Source of the DNA: Microbacterium proteolyticum
GTDB taxonomy: Bacteria > Actinomycetota > Actinomycetes > Actinomycetales > Microbacteriaceae
Direction: 5' to 3'
Assembly: GCF_029639405.1 (NCBI RefSeq)
Contig: NZ_CP121274.1
Coordinates: 2,976,001-3,040,000, forward strand
Length of the DNA stretch: 64,000 nucleotides
Position numbers and translations under genes: made by a program. Of this stretch, positions 17,435-27,827 are shown in pieces. Below the pieces are notes generated by a model that searched no databases, was not told where the DNA came from, and saw only the letters and a program-made list of their open reading frames with translations. Position 1 is the first letter of the stretch, and each line of letters opens with the position of its first letter.

Positions 17435-18768
17435 CAGGCATCCGCTCCCCGCGGCGGTCGGGCGCCCGGCGCCCAGATGCCGAGCTCGGCGGCATCCACT
17501 TCGCCCACGAGCCGTCCGTGCCACGCGATCGCGTGCTGATCGGTGAGACTCGCGACCTGGTCGACGACGACCCGGCGCCGTGCGACGTCGTCGACGGCGG
17601 TGTCGAAGTCGGGCGCGTGCAGGGTGTCGAGCGCGTCGGGGTGCTCCCACAGGGCGGATGCAAGCCGCTTCAGGACGCGTCGCTGCTCGCGGTACAGCGC
17701 CTTCCGGCCGTCGATCGAGACGACGGTGGCGCCGATGATGCCCTTCAGCACCGCCATCTCGGCCTCCACGACGCGGGGAACGACCACGTGCGCACGGTAA
17801 CGCGTGAGGTCGCGGGCCGGGTAGGCCTCGCGGGTGGCGGTGGTGGCCGCGCGGGCGAAGCGCCCGATGAGGTCGGACGTCAGGTTCTTCAACCGGGCGA
17901 GCGCCGGACGCGACCCGTCGAACGAGCCGATCCACTCGGGCAGACGCATCAGGCGGTACAGCGCGTCGGCCAGTTCATCGCGCGCGAAGTCGTATCCGAC
18001 CCACGTCTGGATCGCGGTGAGCAGGGACTCGTGGCCGGCCGGGGATGCCAGGAGGGCGGGGTCGATATAACGGTTGACGACCGCGTCCTCGAAGTCGTGC
18101 ACCGAGTACGCGATGTCGTCGGAGAGATCCATGACCTCGGCCTCGATGCAGCGCACCCGGCCGGGCGCGCCGTCGCGCATCCAATGGAAGACGGGCTCGT
18201 CGTCCGGATAGACGCCGAACTTCAACCGCCCGCCCGGGTCGGGCAGCGGCGCATCGGCCGTCCACGGGTACTTGCACGTGGCATCCAGGCTCGCCCGGGT
18301 GAGGTTGAGGCCGAAGGAGTGCCCGTCGGGACCGATCACCTTGGGCTCGAGCCGCGTAAGGATGCGCAGCGTCTGCGCGTTGCCCTCGAAGCCGCCGATG
18401 TCCTCCGCCCACTCGTTGAGCGCCCGCTCGCCGTTGTGGCCGAAGGGCGGGTGCCCCAGGTCATGGCTGAGGCACGCGGTGTCGACGACGTCGGGAGAGA
18501 GCTCGAGCGCGGTGGCGAGCTCGCGCCCGACCTGCGCCACCTCGAGCGAATGCGTCAGACGGTTGCGGGCGAAATCGGCAGGGCTGGCGGGGCTGAGCAC
18601 CTGCGTCTTGGCGGCGAGGCGTCGCAGAGCTGCCGAATGGAGCACGCGCGCGCGGTCGCGCGCGAAATCGTCGCGCTGGGAGCGGTGCTGCTCCTCATGG
18701 AACCGGGCGGCGTCGACGTCGTCGTACCCGGACGGGCGTGCGACGCCCACCACCGCCTCATCCGCCAC
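17434..18768 (-). CDS. dgt: Deoxyguanosinetriphosphate triphosphohydrolase-like HD protein
   Basis: A 444-residue HD-domain hydrolase of the dGTPase family, which removes triphosphate from dNTPs and may tune nucleotide pools beside primase. The metal-binding pattern is intact: [12 protein letters not shown] (first His), then [16 protein letters not shown] (HD pair) and a distal [12 protein letters not shown]. The GTG at 18768 lies 11 bp inside the 3' end of the dus gene and is therefore coupled to it. The alternative, a start within the dus frame, would add an unrelated N-terminus. Confidence 0.93.
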   Translation of the reverse strand: MADEAVVGVARPSGYDDVDAARFHEEQHRSQRDDFARDRARVLHSAALRRLAAKTQVLSPASPADFARNRLTHSLEVAQVGRELATALELSPDVVDTACLSHDLGHPPFGHNGERALNEWAEDIGGFEGNAQTLRILTRLEPKVIGPDGHSFGLNLTRASLDATCKYPWTADAPLPDPGGRLKFGVYPDDEPVFHWMRDGAPGRVRCIEAEVMDLSDDIAYSVHDFEDAVVNRYIDPALLASPAGHESLLTAIQTWVGYDFARDELADALYRLMRLPEWIGSFDGSRPALARLKNLTSDLIGRFARAATTATREAYPARDLTRYRAHVVVPRVVEAEMAVLKGIIGATVVSIDGRKALYREQRRVLKRLASALWEHPDALDTLHAPDFDTAVDDVARRRVVVDQVASLTDQHAIAWHGRLVGEVDAAELGIWAPGARPPRGADA

Positions 18769-19924
18769 TGTGGTGCAGTTCCGCGTCGGCGAGGGCGCGG
18801 CCGGCGTCGACGCCGATCTCACGGGAGTCGAGCCATCCGTCGGGCAGGGCGGGACGCTTCGGCGTGCCGGCGCGACCGCGCTGCCCTTCGGCCGCCTCGC
18901 CCGGGTAGGGCGCGTCGAGGTCCATCGTGGCCAGCAGCTCGTCGATCTCGTCCAGCGTCGACGCGGTCGCGAGGCTCGCGCGCAGCTCACCGCCGACGGG
19001 GTAGCCCTTGAAGTACCAGGCGACGTGCTTTCGGATGTCACGGCATCCGCGCCCCTCGTCCTCGAAGAACTCCACCAGCAGCTCGGCGTGGCGGCGGAAC
19101 GCCCGCGCGACGAACCCGAGCGTCGCGTCGACGGGCTCGCCGGGAGCCGCGCCGGGGCGGCCGAGCGCGCGCGCCAGGTCGCCGAACAGCCACGGGCGCC
19201 CGAGGCATCCGCGGCCGACGACCACGCCGTCGCACCCGGTCTCGTCCATCATCCGCACCGCGTCCGCGGCCGACCAGATGTCGCCGTTGCCGAGGACGGG
19301 GACGCTCGTCACGGTCTCTTTGAGCTTCGCGATCGCGCTCCAGTCGGCGGTGCCCGAGTAGAACTCGGAGGCCGTGCGGGCGTGCAGCGCGATGGAGGCG
19401 ACACCGGCACCCTCGGCGACGCGTCCCGCCTCGAGGTACGTGAGGTGGTCGGCGTCGATGCCCTTGCGCATCTTGATCGTGAGCGGGAGGTCGCCCGCCG
19501 CGCGCACCGCGCGTTCGACGATCTCGCGGAACAGCGTGAGCTTCCAGGGCAGCGCGGCACCGCCGCCGCGGCGCGTCACCTTCGGGACGGGGCAGCCGAA
19601 GTTGAGGTCGATGTGGTCGGCGTGGTCTTCCTCGACGATCAGGCGCACCGCGGCTTCAACCGTCGCGGGGTCGACGCCGTACAGCTGGATCGAGCGCGGT
19701 GTCTCCGACTCGTGGTGGCGGATGAGGCGCATCGTCGTGTCGTTGCGTTCGACGAGGGCCCTCGTCGTGATCATCTCGCTGACGTAGAGCCCGGCTCCGT
19801 ACTCGCGGCACAGTCGCCGGAACGCCGTGTTGGTGATTCCGGCCATGGGCGCGAGCACGACGGGGGCGTCGAGTTCGATGGGGCCGATGCGCAGGGTGCG
19901 CTCCGGGGCCAATGCCGTGGTCAT
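18758..19924 (-). CDS. dusB: tRNA-dihydrouridine synthase (DusB type)
   Basis: A 388-residue FMN enzyme that reduces uridine to dihydrouridine in the tRNA D-loop. It is a TIM barrel with typical segments: PVVLAPMAGITNTAFRRLC, IDLNFGCPVPKVTRRGGG (the catalytic Cys follows the FG), LPLTIKMRKGID, GNGDIWSAADA and DGVVVGRGCLGRPWLF. Length is normal. GAGAAT ends six bases before the ATG, so the transcript for dus-dgt-dnaG probably starts leaderless here. Confidence 0.95.
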   Translation of the reverse strand: MTTALAPERTLRIGPIELDAPVVLAPMAGITNTAFRRLCREYGAGLYVSEMITTRALVERNDTTMRLIRHHESETPRSIQLYGVDPATVEAAVRLIVEEDHADHIDLNFGCPVPKVTRRGGGAALPWKLTLFREIVERAVRAAGDLPLTIKMRKGIDADHLTYLEAGRVAEGAGVASIALHARTASEFYSGTADWSAIAKLKETVTSVPVLGNGDIWSAADAVRMMDETGCDGVVVGRGCLGRPWLFGDLARALGRPGAAPGEPVDATLGFVARAFRRHAELLVEFFEDEGRGCRDIRKHVAWYFKGYPVGGELRASLATASTLDEIDELLATMDLDAPYPGEAAEGQRGRAGTPKRPALPDGWLDSREIGVDAGRALADAELHHSGG

Positions 19925-19930
19925 CGTTCC

Positions 19931-19936
19931 ATTCTC
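19931..19936 (-). promoter_or_regulatory. -10 box GAGAAT, leaderless promoter of dus-dgt-dnaG
   Basis: GAGAAT on the minus strand ends six bases before ATG 19924; the intervening GGAACG offers no ribosome-binding site spacing. Confidence 0.45.
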
Positions 19937-19994
19937 CCAGACCTCGCGCGGGGACGGTGCCGCCCCGCGCGCGAGGTGGACTGGGGAGGAGGGG

Positions 19995-20687
19995 TCACGC
20001 CTGGGCGGTCTCCGGCTCGGTGGCCGCCGCGCGACGCTCGTCCCACACCTGACGGGCGATCTGGGTGAAGGCCTCGACGGGCTGGGCTCCGCTGACGCCG
20101 TACTTGCCGTCGATCACGAAGAACGGGACCCCGCTGATGCCGTAGGCTTGGGCCTGCGCCTGGTCGGCGCGGACCGCGTCGCGGAAGCGCCCCGAGGCGA
20201 GGGCCTCGCGGGCGAGCTCGGCATCCAGGCCGACCTCCACCGCGAGCTCGACGAGGTCGTCGTCGCGGCCGACGTGCTTGCCTTCGAGGAAGTAGGCCGC
20301 CATCAGGCGCTCCGACAGGTCGAGCTGGCGACCCTGCTCCTTGGCGAAGTGCAGCAGCTCGTGCGCCTTCACGGTGTTGGTGTGCTGCAGGATGTCGAAG
20401 CGGTACTCGAGTCCCGCCTCGGCGGCGACGCCGGTGACGCGGTCGAGCATCTCGCGCGCCTGAGCGGGCGAGATGCCCTTGTGCTGCGAGAGGTAGTCCA
20501 CCTCGCCGCCGACGAAGTCGACGGGGGTGTCGGGCGAGAGCTCGAACGAGTGGTACTCAATCTCGACGACCGGGGCGTCGTCGTCATCGGCGGTGGCGGC
20601 GAGGCCGTTCTCAAGGTTGCGCTTCCCGATGAAGCACCAGGGGCAGGCGATGTCGCTCCACACGTCGATCTTGATGGCATCCGTCAT
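19995..20687 (-). CDS. DsbA-family oxidoreductase (FrnE type)
   Basis: A 230-residue thioredoxin-fold protein with the redox motif C15-P-W-C18 in WSDIACPWCFIGKRNLE and the inserted helical domain typical of FrnE/2-hydroxychromene-2-carboxylate isomerase-like proteins (about 70-175). There is no signal peptide, so it is probably cytoplasmic. The conserved cis-proline segment is GISGVPFFVIDGKYGVSGAQ. The ATG follows AAAGG. It may help in oxidative stress; the substrate is unknown. Confidence 0.92.
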   Translation of the reverse strand: MTDAIKIDVWSDIACPWCFIGKRNLENGLAATADDDDAPVVEIEYHSFELSPDTPVDFVGGEVDYLSQHKGISPAQAREMLDRVTGVAAEAGLEYRFDILQHTNTVKAHELLHFAKEQGRQLDLSERLMAAYFLEGKHVGRDDDLVELAVEVGLDAELAREALASGRFRDAVRADQAQAQAYGISGVPFFVIDGKYGVSGAQPVEAFTQIARQVWDERRAAATEPETAQA

Positions 20688-20733
20688 GTCGTGTGCAACC
20701 TTTCGGGTGACGGGCTTATTCCGAAAACGGCAT

Positions 20734-21540
20734 TCATCGCGCGGTCGGCGTGTCGACCGCGCCGCCGAACCGTCGATCGCGGGACACGTACAGCCCGATC
20801 GCGTCCCACAGGTGCCGGCGCCGGAAATCGGGCCACAGCGTGTCGAGGAACACCATCTCGGCGTACGCCGACTCCCACAGGAGGAAGTTCGAGGTGCGCT
20901 GCTCGCCGCTGGAGCGGAGGAACAGGTCGACGTCGGGCATGTCGGGCACGTAGAGGTTCTTCGCGATCATCTTCTCGCTGATCGCCGACGGCTTCACCTT
21001 GCCGGCGGCGATGTCCTCGCCGAGGCGCCGCATGGCATCCACGATCTCCAGGCGACCGCCGTAGTTGACGCACATCGTCAGGGTGAGGCCGTCGTTTCCG
21101 GCGGTGAGGCGTTCTGCCGCCTGCAGCTCGTTGATGACCGAGCCCCACAGGCGGGGCCTGCGCCCGGCCCAGCGGACCCGCACGTTCCACTCGTTCAGCT
21201 GGTCGCGGCGGCGCTGGAGCACCTCGCGGTTGAATCCCATGAGGAAGCGGACCTCGTCGGGCGACCGCGTCCAGTTCTCGGTCGAGAAGGCGTACAGCGA
21301 CAGGTGCTTCACGCCCGCCTGGATCGCTCCCGCGACGATGTCGAGGATGGTCGCCTCCCCGGCCCGGTGCCCTTCGATCCGCGGGAGGCCCTGGCGGTTC
21401 GCCCAGCGGCCGTTGCCGTCCATGACGATCGCGATATGCGCGGGAACCGACCCCTTCGGGAACGCCGGTGGGTACTCCCCCGTCCAGTCGAGGGGGCGGT
21501 AGGGGGCGGCGTTGCGGTGCGTGAGCGGCTTCGGGGTCAT
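20734..21540 (-). CDS. uppS: Isoprenyl (undecaprenyl/decaprenyl) diphosphate synthase
   Basis: A 268-residue cis-prenyltransferase that makes the lipid carrier for peptidoglycan and glycan export. The catalytic D41 is in [12 protein letters not shown]. Other motifs are [23 protein letters not shown], and the C-terminal pair [22 protein letters not shown] and F.D..WPDF (here FLDTLWPDF). The start overlaps the recO stop as ATGA, a common actinobacterial gene pair. Chain length cannot be read from sequence alone. Confidence 0.96.
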   Translation of the reverse strand: MTPKPLTHRNAAPYRPLDWTGEYPPAFPKGSVPAHIAIVMDGNGRWANRQGLPRIEGHRAGEATILDIVAGAIQAGVKHLSLYAFSTENWTRSPDEVRFLMGFNREVLQRRRDQLNEWNVRVRWAGRRPRLWGSVINELQAAERLTAGNDGLTLTMCVNYGGRLEIVDAMRRLGEDIAAGKVKPSAISEKMIAKNLYVPDMPDVDLFLRSSGEQRTSNFLLWESAYAEMVFLDTLWPDFRRRHLWDAIGLYVSRDRRFGGAVDTPTAR

Positions 21541-22265
21541 CGATTCGATTCCAGGTGCGAGAGGGAACGGATGCCGCGCTCGAGGTGGAACTGCGCGTAG
21601 GTGGCGACCAGGCCCGAGGCGGCGGCGGTGGTGCGACCGGGGGCCGCGTCCACGACGTCCCACTCCCCCGCGATGAGCGCGCGGAGCAGATCGACGGTGT
21701 CGCGGGCGACGCGCGGCGAGCCCGCGGGCGCGCAGGACGCGCACACGACGCCCCCGAGTTGGGCGAGGAAGTAGTCGTGCTCGCCGACCGTGCCGCATCG
21801 CGCGCATTCGCCGAGACCGGGGGCCCAGCCCGAGAGGGCCATTGCGCGCAGCAGGTAGGAGTCCAGGACGCTCCGGGCGGCGTGGTCGCCGCGCGCGAGC
21901 GACCGGAGTCCCCCGACGAGAAGGAGGTACTGCTGCGGCGTGGCCTCGGCCTCGTTCAGCCGGTCGGCGGTCTCGACCATGGCGCTGGCGGTCGTGTACC
22001 GGTCGTAGTGCTGCGCGATGTCGGCCCCGTAGGCGCCGAGCGACTCGGCCTGCTGCACGATGTCGAGGTTCCGGCCCTGGTAGAGCTGCACGTCCGCGAC
22101 CATGAACGGTTCCAGCCGCGACCCGAACCGTGACGAGGTGCGGCGCACGCCCTTCGCCACCGCGCGGATCTTGCCGTGGCGTCGGCTGAGGAGGGTGACG
22201 ATGCGGTCCGCCTCCCCGAGCTTGTGGGTACGCAGGACCACGACTTCGTCGCGGTAGGTGGGCAC
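21537..22265 (-). CDS. recO: DNA repair protein RecO
   Basis: A 242-residue RecO with an N-terminal OB fold ([36 protein letters not shown]) and a helical C-terminal domain with a four-Cys zinc site (CARCG at about 170 and CASC at about 192). RecO loads RecA onto SSB-coated DNA with RecR. The GTG start is preceded by GATAAT five bases upstream, indicating a leaderless mRNA. It is co-translated with uppS. Confidence 0.94.
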   Translation of the reverse strand: MPTYRDEVVVLRTHKLGEADRIVTLLSRRHGKIRAVAKGVRRTSSRFGSRLEPFMVADVQLYQGRNLDIVQQAESLGAYGADIAQHYDRYTTASAMVETADRLNEAEATPQQYLLLVGGLRSLARGDHAARSVLDSYLLRAMALSGWAPGLGECARCGTVGEHDYFLAQLGGVVCASCAPAGSPRVARDTVDLLRALIAGEWDVVDAAPGRTTAAASGLVATYAQFHLERGIRSLSHLESNR

Positions 22266-22270
22266 AGTCC

Positions 22271-22276
22271 ATTATC
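22271..22276 (-). promoter_or_regulatory. -10 box GATAAT, leaderless promoter of recO-uppS
   Basis: GATAAT on the minus strand ends five bases before GTG 22265. Confidence 0.5.
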
Positions 22277-22334
22277 CGTCCGCGACCCCGGGAGTCGGCG
22301 GTGCGCCGCGCGCGGGCCCGCGCAGGCGGGGCGG

Positions 22335-22340
22335 GAGAAT
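22335..22340 (+). promoter_or_regulatory. -10 box GAGAAT, leaderless promoter of the TRIC gene
   Basis: GAGAAT is followed by GGATGCC and then GTG 22348. The same arrangement (box, GGATGCC, start) occurs at 39768-39783 and, on the minus strand, at 32893-32908, which decides this start. Confidence 0.5.
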
Positions 22341-22347
22341 GGATGCC

Positions 22348-23046
22348 GTGAACCCGCCCGTCTTCATCATCCCGCTGTGGGCCGACCTCACCGCCGTCGC
22401 GCTGGGCGGCGTGCAGGGCGCGCTGTTCGCCGCGGGATTCCAGGGTCAGCGACGGCTCGACCTCCTCGGGGTCGCCATCATCGGCATACTTCTCGGGATG
22501 GGCGGCGGACTCATCCGCGACCTCCTGCTCGGGGTCACTCCCTCGACCCTGCAGAACAACTGGTACCTGCTCACGGCGATCGGGGCCTCCCTCGTCGGGA
22601 TGCTGCTGTCGGGGATCTTCCAACGCCTCAACCGCGCGATCGTCCTGCTCGACGCCGTCGTGATCGGACTGTTCGGGGCGTTCGGCACGTCCAAGGCGCT
22701 CGCCCTCGGACTCCCGGCGGTGCCGGCGGTGTTCGTCGGCGTCGTGGCCGCGGCGGGCGGCAGCGTGCTGCGCGACGTGCTCATGGGGCTGCCGGTGGCG
22801 ATCATGCACGTCGGTTCGCTGTACGCGGTGGCGGCCGGGGGCGGGTGCGCCGTGCTCGCGACGGTCGCGGCGTTCGGCGTGCCGCTCCCCGTGGCGGCCG
22901 TGGTCGGCGTCGTGGTGACGACGGTGATCCGCGTCCTCGCGGTGCTGTTCGACCTGTCGCTCCCCGAGCAGCGCAAGCTCTACCGCCGCAAGGTCGCGGT
23001 CGAGACGACCGGCATCCCGATCATCCGGGTCGACCCGGACGCGTGA
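22348..23046 (+). CDS. TRIC-type cation channel family protein (UPF0126)
   Basis: A 232-residue integral membrane protein with seven helices arranged as two repeats of three plus one. Each repeat carries the glycine-rich kink: [13 protein letters not shown] in the first and [13 protein letters not shown] in the second. Prokaryotic members form trimeric K+-permeable channels; the in vivo role is unclear. An ATG lies three codons upstream (22339), but GTG 22348 is preferred because it stands seven bases after the -10 box in the same way as other leaderless genes here. Confidence 0.9.
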   Translation: MNPPVFIIPLWADLTAVALGGVQGALFAAGFQGQRRLDLLGVAIIGILLGMGGGLIRDLLLGVTPSTLQNNWYLLTAIGASLVGMLLSGIFQRLNRAIVLLDAVVIGLFGAFGTSKALALGLPAVPAVFVGVVAAAGGSVLRDVLMGLPVAIMHVGSLYAVAAGGGCAVLATVAAFGVPLPVAAVVGVVVTTVIRVLAVLFDLSLPEQRKLYRRKVAVETTGIPIIRVDPDA

Positions 23047-23057
23047 GGGGCGGCTTC

Positions 23058-23121
23058 GCGTGAGTCGCCAGAATTTGTCGCTTGGGCGTGCCTCCAGGCG
23101 ACAAATCCTGGCGACTCACGC
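23058..23121. repeat. Long inverted repeat, copy 1 (left flank of tetR-SDR)
   Basis: Arms of 24 bp (23058-23081 and 23098-23121) match at 23 of 24 positions; the right arm contains GCGACAAATCCTGGCGACTC. It lies between convergent genes and reaches into the stop codon of the TetR gene. A second copy in the same orientation lies at 24444-24505. Confidence 0.85.
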
Positions 23122-23649
23122 GGGCGGTTCGAGCAGCGCGCCGAGGATGTGCGCCGCCTGATCTCCGTCCAGATCGCTGAGCGCGGGGAGGTCGAGGAAG
23201 TGTCGGGCGATGGTGACTCCCAGGATGCTCGAGACCAGGATCGCCGCGCGCATCCGCCCCTCATCGCCGCGGCCGTCGGCCAGCGCGTCCGCGCGGTTCT
23301 CGAGATGGGCGCGCAGAGCCTGAGCCGCGTCCGAGGATGTCAGCATCGACCGCAACAGGGCCCGTGTGGCGGGGTCGAGCTCGCGGAGGCGAACGTCGAG
23401 CACGTCGCTCAGGTGGGACTCGACGTCTCCGTCGCCGAGGTCGGCCACGGGTTCGACCGCGAGTGCGAACAATGCGGCTTTCGACCCGTAGTGCTGGAGC
23501 ACCAGGGAGGGATCGATCCCCGCGCGAGCCGCGATCCCGCGGATGGTGGCTCCGTCCATCCCGCGGTCGCCGAACTCCGCGCGGGCCGCGAGCAGAATGC
23601 GTTCCGCCGTCGCTGCGCGCTTCTCCGCGCGGGACCCTGTGACCTCCAT
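23116..23649 (-). CDS. TetR-family transcriptional repressor
   Basis: A 177-residue regulator. The N-terminal helix-turn-helix (about 10-56) reads AERILLAARAEFGDRGMDGATIRGIAARAGIDPS in overlapping pieces, with the typical F.HYGSK variant LQHYGSKAALF. The C-terminal ligand domain ends MLGALLEPP-like (HILGALLEPPA). It is divergent from an SDR gene with a 68-bp gap that holds a 10-bp palindrome. TAGAGT ends six bases before the ATG, so the mRNA is probably leaderless and the operator would cover its start. The stop codon lies within inverted repeat copy 1. Confidence 0.9.
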   Translation of the reverse strand: MEVTGSRAEKRAATAERILLAARAEFGDRGMDGATIRGIAARAGIDPSLVLQHYGSKAALFALAVEPVADLGDGDVESHLSDVLDVRLRELDPATRALLRSMLTSSDAAQALRAHLENRADALADGRGDEGRMRAAILVSSILGVTIARHFLDLPALSDLDGDQAAHILGALLEPPA

Positions 23650-23655
23650 GACTTC

Positions 23656-23661
23656 ACTCTA
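23656..23661 (-). promoter_or_regulatory. -10 box TAGAGT, leaderless promoter of the TetR gene
   Basis: TAGAGT on the minus strand ends six bases before ATG 23649. Confidence 0.5.
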
Positions 23662-23665
23662 CAGC

Positions 23666-23697
23666 TGATGAGCGAGAGTGTAGAGTTTCGCTCATCA
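23666..23697. promoter_or_regulatory. Candidate TetR operator palindrome
   Basis: TGATGAGCGA (23666-23675) and its exact complement TCGCTCATCA (23688-23697) are separated by 12 bp. A TAGAGT on the plus strand (23681-23686) lies in the spacer and could be the -10 box of the SDR gene, so binding would block it. Confidence 0.6.
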
Positions 23698-23717
23698 TTT
23701 GTTGAGTGGAGGATGCC

Positions 23718-24428
23718 ATGGCACACACGCCCCTGTCCCACCGATCGGTTCTCGTGGTCGGTGCCTCGCGCGGTCTCGGTCTCGCGATCGCCCGGACCTA
23801 CGTCGATCGAGGCGCGCGAGTCGTCGCGACCGTGCGCGGGGATGTCTCGAAGTCGCTGCGGGCGGTGCGGGACGCCGCTCCCGACCGTGTCGAGTTCGAG
23901 CACGTCGACATCGCCGACGGCGCGGAGATCACCGCCCTCGCGAACCGCCTGCGGGGTCGCACGTTCGACCTGCTGTTCGTGGTCGCCGGAATCTCGCTCG
24001 CACCTCAGTCGCAGGTGGCGGCCGACATCGACGACGACGACTTCGCCCGTACCCTGGCGACGAACGCGCTCGGGGCGATGCGTGTCGTCGAGAGGCTGCA
24101 CCCGTTCGTCGCCGACACCGGAACGATCGCGGTCCTGTCGTCGGGACAGGGCAGCATCACGAACAACACGTCGGGCGGGTTCGAGGTGTACCGCGCGTCG
24201 AAGGCGGCGTTGAACCAGCTGATGCGCAGTTTCGCCGCGCGTCACCCGAACGACGCGCGCGCCCTGCTACTGCTCGCGCCTGGATGGATCCGCACCGACA
24301 TGGGCGGCGCCGGCGCGGGCCTCGAGATCGACGAGGCGATCCCGCCCCTCATCGACACCGTGGAGGCGCAGCGCGGCACGCCCGGCCTCCGCTTCCTGGA
24401 CCGGACCGGCGCGCCGGTCCCCTGGTGA
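23718..24428 (+). CDS. Short-chain dehydrogenase/reductase
   Basis: A 236-residue Rossmann-fold oxidoreductase. The cofactor loop is VVGASRGLGLAIA near the N-terminus. The catalytic Tyr/Lys pair is Y-R-A-S-K in FEVYRASKAALNQL, with the preceding Ser in VLSSGQGS. After the cofactor-binding strand, ARVVATVRGD suggests NADP preference through the Arg, but this is only an inference. The ATG at 23718 follows GTGGAGG; a GTG at 23706 would contain that site. Probably repressed by the divergent TetR regulator. Substrate unknown. Confidence 0.92.
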   Translation: MAHTPLSHRSVLVVGASRGLGLAIARTYVDRGARVVATVRGDVSKSLRAVRDAAPDRVEFEHVDIADGAEITALANRLRGRTFDLLFVVAGISLAPQSQVAADIDDDDFARTLATNALGAMRVVERLHPFVADTGTIAVLSSGQGSITNNTSGGFEVYRASKAALNQLMRSFAARHPNDARALLLLAPGWIRTDMGGAGAGLEIDEAIPPLIDTVEAQRGTPGLRFLDRTGAPVPW

Positions 24429-24443
24429 CCTGCCCCGACCCGT

Positions 24444-24505
24444 GTGAGTCGCCAAGAATTGTCGCGCTCGCGCGCCCGGAAGCGACAAATCCTGGCGACT
24501 CGCGC
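24444..24505. repeat. Long inverted repeat, copy 2 (right flank of tetR-SDR)
   Basis: Left arm 24444-24465 and right arm 24482-24505 repeat the element at 23058-23121 in the same orientation; GCGACAAATCCTGGCGACTC is identical in both right arms, while the central spacer differs. It lies between two convergent genes. Confidence 0.85.
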
Positions 24506-24519
24506 AGAGACGGGACCGC

Positions 24520-25308
24520 CTAGGCGCGGGCGAGGACCTCGCCGTGCGGGAGGAGGATCCACCCGTCAGGGTCGGCGGCCCAGGCGCGCCAGGCGTCGGA
24601 GATGCGCTGGAGCGTCGCGTCGTCGGCGAGGCCCAGTCGGCGGGCGTGCCCGGCGAAAGCGGATGCCACGACCCGGTCGGCCCACATCCCGCCCCACCAC
24701 GCGCGCTTCTCGGGCGTGTCGAACACCCACACGCTCGCGCTCGCCTCGATCCGGGTGAACCCGGCCTCGCGCGCCCACGCCTTGAGGACTCGGCCCGCGT
24801 TCGGCTCGCCCGACACGCCGCGGTGCACCGCGTCGTAGAGCGCGAGCCACTCGTCGAGGGCCGGGATCCGTGGATGCCAGATCACCCCGCCGTAGTCCAC
24901 ATCACGCGCCGCGACCAGACCGTCGGGACCGGCGACCCGCCGGAACTCGCGCAGCGCGTCCACCGGTCGCGCCAGGTGCTGCAGGGTCTGGTGGGCGTGG
25001 ACGATGTCGAACGAGGCATCCGGGAGGTCGAGCGCATAAGCGTCACCGACGAGGAACTCGACGTTCGTGCGCTCGCCGATCGCAGCGCGGGCGATCTCGA
25101 CGACGTCGGGAGCGGCATCCATCCCCACGACCCGCCCCGGGAAGACCCGGTCGGCGAGGTCGACGGTGATGGTGCCGGGGCCGGCGCCCACGTCCAGGAC
25201 GCGGGCACCGGCGAACAGCGAGGACACCAGGTAGGCCGCCGAATCGGCGACGGTTCGCGCCGCGTGGGAACGCAGCACGCTCTCATGGTGTCCGTGGGCG
25301 TACGCCAC
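24520..25308 (-). CDS. SAM-dependent class I methyltransferase (UbiE-like)
   Basis: A 262-residue methyltransferase. SAM-binding motif I is VLDVGAGPGTITVDLA, followed by an acidic residue after strand 2 (GMDAAPDVVEIA), motif II FLVGDAYALDLPDASFDIVHAHQTLQHL, and VAGPDGLVAARDVDYGG. The start is GTG 25308 with no clear ribosome-binding site. It is convergent with the SDR gene across inverted repeat copy 2 and lies 17 bp from the leuA stop. The methyl acceptor is unknown. Confidence 0.87.
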   Translation of the reverse strand: MAYAHGHHESVLRSHAARTVADSAAYLVSSLFAGARVLDVGAGPGTITVDLADRVFPGRVVGMDAAPDVVEIARAAIGERTNVEFLVGDAYALDLPDASFDIVHAHQTLQHLARPVDALREFRRVAGPDGLVAARDVDYGGVIWHPRIPALDEWLALYDAVHRGVSGEPNAGRVLKAWAREAGFTRIEASASVWVFDTPEKRAWWGGMWADRVVASAFAGHARRLGLADDATLQRISDAWRAWAADPDGWILLPHGEVLARA

Positions 25309-25325
25309 GGCCGTGCCTCAGACGA

Positions 25326-27236
<1,911 letters not shown>

Positions 27237-27827
27237 TCACGCGATCGGCGTCCACTCGCGCGCCAGCACCGCGTAGTCGACCTCGTCGCTCCACCGGTCC
27301 TTGAACCACCCGCTCTCGACGAGGTGCGCCTCGCGCCGCATGCCGAGGCGTTCGGCCAGGGCGACCGATCGGACGTTGTCGGGGTCGATTCGGGCGACCA
27401 GGCGCCGCAACCCGTACACCGAGAACGCGGTGTCGATGAGGGCGCGGACGGCCTCGGTCGCCAGGCCCCGTCCGGCGGCGGCCGGGTTGACGACCCACCC
27501 GATCTCGGCGGTGCCCGAGGCCGGGTCGAGGTGGAACAGCACGAGATCGCCGACCACGGCGCCGTCGTCGAGTCGCTCGATCGCGACCACCAGTCCCCCG
27601 CGCTCGCCCTCGAGGCTCGTCCCACCGAAGAGGTGGCCGATCCGCTCACGGATGTCGTCCGGGCTCTGCGGTTCGAAGGGGAGGAAACGGCACACGTCGG
27701 GGTCGCCTCGGTACACCACCATCATCGCGTCGACGCCGGCGTCCTCGAGGGGGCGCAGCCGCACGCGTTCGCGCACGACATCGACGCGCGCGGGCGCCGG
27801 AGAGAGCACGAACGGAGACCCGGTCAC
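27237..27827 (-). CDS. GNAT-family N-acetyltransferase
   Basis: A 196-residue acetyltransferase of the RimJ/RimL type. The acetyl-CoA loop is NPAAAGRGLATEAVRALIDTAF in overlapping parts, preceded by the strand TAEIGWVV and followed by VARIDPDNVRSVALAERLGM and REAHLVESGWFKDRW, all characteristic of that subgroup. The GTG at 27827 overlaps the stop of the upstream oxidoreductase (GTGA), so translation is coupled. Substrate may be a protein N-terminus or a small amine; not determined. Confidence 0.9.
   Translation of the reverse strand: MTGSPFVLSPAPARVDVVRERVRLRPLEDAGVDAMMVVYRGDPDVCRFLPFEPQSPDDIRERIGHLFGGTSLEGERGGLVVAIERLDDGAVVGDLVLFHLDPASGTAEIGWVVNPAAAGRGLATEAVRALIDTAFSVYGLRRLVARIDPDNVRSVALAERLGMRREAHLVESGWFKDRWSDEVDYAVLAREWTPIA

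Noticed and set aside
14828..17539. A 903-codon open frame on the plus strand
   Set aside because: It is the antisense shadow of the ABC ATPase and dnaG, which have intact catalytic motifs.
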